This document shows, piece after piece, positions 15,860-17,555 of a DNA stretch of 17,555 nucleotides. Location: the NCBI GenBank assembly GCA_016928125.1, contig JAFGLK010000445.1:1-17555 (forward strand). Direction: 5' to 3'. Under the pieces are notes generated by a model. The model was not told where the DNA came from. It ran no database searches and saw nothing but the letters and a program-made list of their open reading frames with translations. How positions within the stretch are numbered: position 1 is the stretch's first letter; the number at the start of each line of letters is the position of its first letter. Made by a program: the position numbers and the translations under genes. Origin of the DNA: Anaerolineae bacterium (lineage in GTDB: Bacteria; Chloroflexota; Anaerolineae; UBA1429).

Positions 15860-16372
15860 CTAGAACTCCAGTACCGCGTCATGGCGCCGCCCGTTGCGCA
15901 CAAAAGCCAGTGGCACGCGCTGACCGGGCCTGACCGCCGCAACGAACTGCTCGAGATGCAGGGCGCTCTGCACCTCTCGCCCTGCCAGAGCGACGATCAC
16001 GTCTCCGGGCTGCAGGCCAGCTCGCTGGGCGACGCCGCCAGAGGTCACTCTGCCGATGTATGCGCCCCGCTGCTCGCTGGAACGTCCTTTGCGGGCCATC
16101 TCGGCCGCATCGGCCACCGCAGCGCCCAAGCGCGGGCGCTGCGTCTCGCGCAGCAGCGCATCCAGGCGCGGCTGATCATACCCCACCACAATCTGCCCAT
16201 CGATCGCCGTCACCGGCACGCCCTGCTGCCCCGAGAGGCGCACCATCTCGGCCGCCGCCGCCGGATCACGCGACACATCCACATCCCGAAACGGAACGGA
16301 ACGACGTGAAAGAAACTCTTTCACCTGACGACAATAGGGTCACGTGGGTGTCGAATAGACCGTGACGTTCAA
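15860..16372 (-). CDS. Putative selenocysteine glutaredoxin fused to a PDZ domain (in-frame UGA at codon 11)
   Basis: Read from TTG 16370-16372, the product is 170 residues. It opens MNVTVYSTPT, then UGA (16340-16342) at residue 11, then PYCRQVKEFL. The glutaredoxin CPYC site therefore reads U-P-Y-C. The frame after the UGA is open to TAG at 15860. The glutaredoxin fold continues with cis-proline in GVPV (Pro53) and IVVGYDQPRLDALL. A PDZ domain follows (about 104-168: YIGRVTSGGVAQRAGL, then QPGDVIVALAGREV). GGAG lies 7 nt before the TTG, and the family normally begins at this point. A SECIS-like hairpin follows the UGA. A dithiol/selenol reductase acting on PDZ-bound partners is inferred. Alternatives are a sequencing error or a recent nonsense mutation. 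Gene callers would start at GTG 16324, after the active site. Seleno-forms of small glutaredoxin-like proteins are known; the PDZ fusion I do not recognise. Confidence 0.75.
16306..16324 (-). promoter_or_regulatory. Candidate bacterial SECIS hairpin
   Basis: On the minus strand GTGAAAG (16324-16318) pairs perfectly with CTTTCAC (16312-16306) around the loop AGTTT (16317-16313). The loop starts 22 nt after the UGA codon, and G is its second base followed by U. This agrees with the general bacterial SECIS pattern of a short stem-loop about 16-37 nt after the UGA with a G in the first two loop positions. It lies inside the coding frame, as bacterial SECIS elements do. Confidence 0.65.
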
Positions 16373-16434
16373 TGCACCACTCCGCTTCCTCAACAGATCA
16401 CAAAAATCGATCCAAAAAAGACTAGACGACTCTT

Positions 16435-16462
16435 ATTCTACCCTCTTCGCTTCGGCGGTCAA
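16435..16462 (-). promoter_or_regulatory. Promoter of the glutaredoxin-ferritin-DUF554 run
   Basis: On the minus strand TTGACC (16462-16457) is followed after 16 bp by TAGAAT (16440-16435). Transcription would start near 16428, leaving a leader of about 55 nt before the TTG start codon at 16372. It lies in the 171-bp gap after korB, and I see no clear terminator for korB there. Confidence 0.55.
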
Positions 16463-16543
16463 ATCCCTGGCCCTCAGACTAACTCAAGGCGCCGGGGCCT
16501 GCACGCTGGCCGAGGATGCCTTGCACATGCCGAGTCGTCCGCG

Positions 16544-17419
16544 TCAGATGAACTCCTGCAGGAGCAACTCATAGTCCTCGGCTGGGCGCGTGCGCAGTGG
16601 CTGCGCTACGAGAGAGCCAGCTTGCAGAGCGGGCAATTGCTCCTCATAGGATGGCTTGGTCTCGTCCCGGTAGATGATGCCCGTGGGGATACGCTCTCCC
16701 CCCGGATACTCGAGCGCTCTGGCCATGGCGGCCATGCGATCACCGGGGTCATGGCCCTCATCCTCGACCTTGTACACGCGTTCCCGGTACCAGGCATAGC
16801 TCATCGGCCGGTTAAAGCTGACGCAAGGCTGCATCACGTCGATCAGCGCATAGCCGCGGTGGTTTAGGGCCTCCACCAGCAAGGCGGCGAGGCCCTGCAG
16901 ATCCAGCGCAAAGCCCCGGGCCACAAAGGTGGCGCCCTGTGAGATCGCCAGCGCCAGCGGGCTCACTGGGCTGTCGATGGCCCCCTCCGGCGAGGTCGAG
17001 GTCCTGAAGCCGGGCCGGCTCGTGGGCGAGTACTGGCCCTTGGTGAGGCCGTAGACATGGTTGTTCTCGATCATATCCACGATGCCGATGTTGCGACGGG
17101 TGGCATGCAGGAAATGGTTGCCCCCTTCGCCATAGCCATCCCCATCGCCGTGAACGCAGAGCACCTTGAGATCGGGATTGGCCAATTTGAACCCGGTCGC
17201 CACCGCGACCGTGCGTCCGTGCAGCGTGTGCAGGCCATTGACGTGCATATAGTCGCTGATCTTGCTGCCGCAGCCAATGCCCGAGACGATGATGACTTGA
17301 TGGGGCTCCAGGCCCGCCTGGACGAGGCCGCGTTTGACCGCGTTCCAGATGCCATAATCGCCGCAGCCCTGACACCAGGTGGGTCGGATATCGTTGCTAT
17401 AGTCCTCGACCGTTGCCAT
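16544..17419 (-). CDS. korB: 2-oxoacid:ferredoxin oxidoreductase, beta subunit
   Basis: This 291-residue subunit of the 2-oxoglutarate/2-oxoacid:ferredoxin oxidoreductase decarboxylates 2-oxoacids to acyl-CoA with reduction of ferredoxin in the cytoplasm. The thiamine-diphosphate motif runs GDGDGYGEGGNHFLHATRRN (91-110) to IENNHVYGLTKGQ (117-129). Cys16 and Cys19 (TWCQGCGD), Cys50 (GIGCGSK) and Cys199 (QPCVSFN) are the expected [4Fe-4S] ligands of this subunit. The start ATG is one base after the korA stop (TAACATG), so translation is probably coupled. The length is normal for this two-subunit class. Presence of the enzyme suggests a ferredoxin-based, low-potential metabolism, anaerobic or microaerobic. 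Pyruvate cannot be excluded as substrate. Confidence 0.92.
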   Translation of the reverse strand: MATVEDYSNDIRPTWCQGCGDYGIWNAVKRGLVQAGLEPHQVIIVSGIGCGSKISDYMHVNGLHTLHGRTVAVATGFKLANPDLKVLCVHGDGDGYGEGGNHFLHATRRNIGIVDMIENNHVYGLTKGQYSPTSRPGFRTSTSPEGAIDSPVSPLALAISQGATFVARGFALDLQGLAALLVEALNHRGYALIDVMQPCVSFNRPMSYAWYRERVYKVEDEGHDPGDRMAAMARALEYPGGERIPTGIIYRDETKPSYEEQLPALQAGSLVAQPLRTRPAEDYELLLQEFI

Positions 17420-17420
17420 G

Positions 17421-17555
17421 TTACTTGCCCCCCAACTGGTGAAATGCGTCTAGGATGTACTGCGCTGTAAACCCCCGCCCGTCGTACTTCAGGATGCGAT
17501 GATCCACCTCGATGCCCGTCTGCGCCTGGAGCAACGCAGCGAACTGAGCGCTGCC
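17421..17555 (-). CDS. korA: 2-oxoacid:ferredoxin oxidoreductase, alpha subunit, C-terminal end
   Basis: Only the last 44 codons and stop TAA (17421-17423) are in the window; the gene continues beyond 17555. The visible end contains GIEVDHRILKYDGRGFTAQY followed by ILDAFHQLGGK, which resembles the tail of fused gamma-alpha KorA subunits. The one-base gap to the downstream beta-subunit gene is the usual korAB arrangement. The subunit binds the 2-oxoacid and CoA, but none of those residues are visible here. The assignment rests on the tail sequence together with its adjacency to korB. Confidence 0.85.
   Translation of the reverse strand, partial: GSAQFAALLQAQTGIEVDHRILKYDGRGFTAQYILDAFHQLGGK

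Noticed and set aside
15860..16324. Short glutaredoxin-PDZ gene starting at GTG 16324
   Set aside because: This start would remove the first beta strand and the whole active site, has no proper ribosome-binding site, and falls inside the conserved QVKEFL helix. The TTG at 16372 with the in-frame UGA explains the sequence better.

Overview
This is a GC-rich bacterial window with densely packed, mostly complete genes. The gene content fits a Chloroflexota-like bacterium: a DUF4342 protein, a class A RNase P RNA, 2-oxoacid:ferredoxin oxidoreductase, GH20 and LarA-like enzymes, and a small glutaredoxin of the type I associate with that phylum. This placement comes from family resemblance only; no rRNA or phylogenetic marker was tested.

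Layout. (1) 1-2558, plus strand: the tail of one enolase-superfamily (mandelate-racemase-like) protein, a dihydrodipicolinate-synthase/KDG-aldolase-type lyase, then a complete enolase-superfamily paralogue. This looks like a sugar-acid dehydratase plus aldolase catabolic unit. (2) 2660-6709, minus strand: a P-type Ca2+-ATPase with its own promoter and a leader of about 180 nt, preceded by an acetamidase/formamidase-family protein. (3) 6819-7402, plus strand: RNase P RNA (rnpB) with a near-consensus promoter and a large structured element just downstream. (4) 7477-10915, plus strand: a LarA-like (DUF2088) protein and an intracellular GH20 hexosaminidase, probably one operon. (5) 10926-11225: a strong bidirectional hairpin, then a small DUF4342 protein on the minus strand. 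(6) 11429-13936, plus strand: signal peptidase I, a nucleotide-sugar epimerase/dehydratase and an AIM24-family protein. (7) 13944-16462, minus strand: a four-gene run read from a promoter at about 16435-16462, comprising a glutaredoxin-PDZ protein, two ferritin-like diiron proteins and a DUF554 membrane protein. (8) 16544-17555, minus strand: korB and the end of korA.

The most striking observation is the glutaredoxin-PDZ gene at 15860-16372. Its conserved CPYC active site reads UGA-Pro-Tyr-Cys in an otherwise intact frame. The frame starts at a TTG exactly where the family normally starts, behind a GGAG ribosome-binding site. A perfect 7-bp hairpin with loop AGUUU lies 22 nt after the UGA, which matches the expected geometry of a bacterial SECIS element. 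This stretch uses AT-ending codons unlike the rest of the gene. I read it as a selenocysteine-containing glutaredoxin fused to a PDZ domain, placed at the head of an iron/redox operon. Standard gene calling would truncate it at a GTG after the active site. No selenocysteine machinery genes (selA, selB, selC, selD) lie in the window, so this remains an inference.
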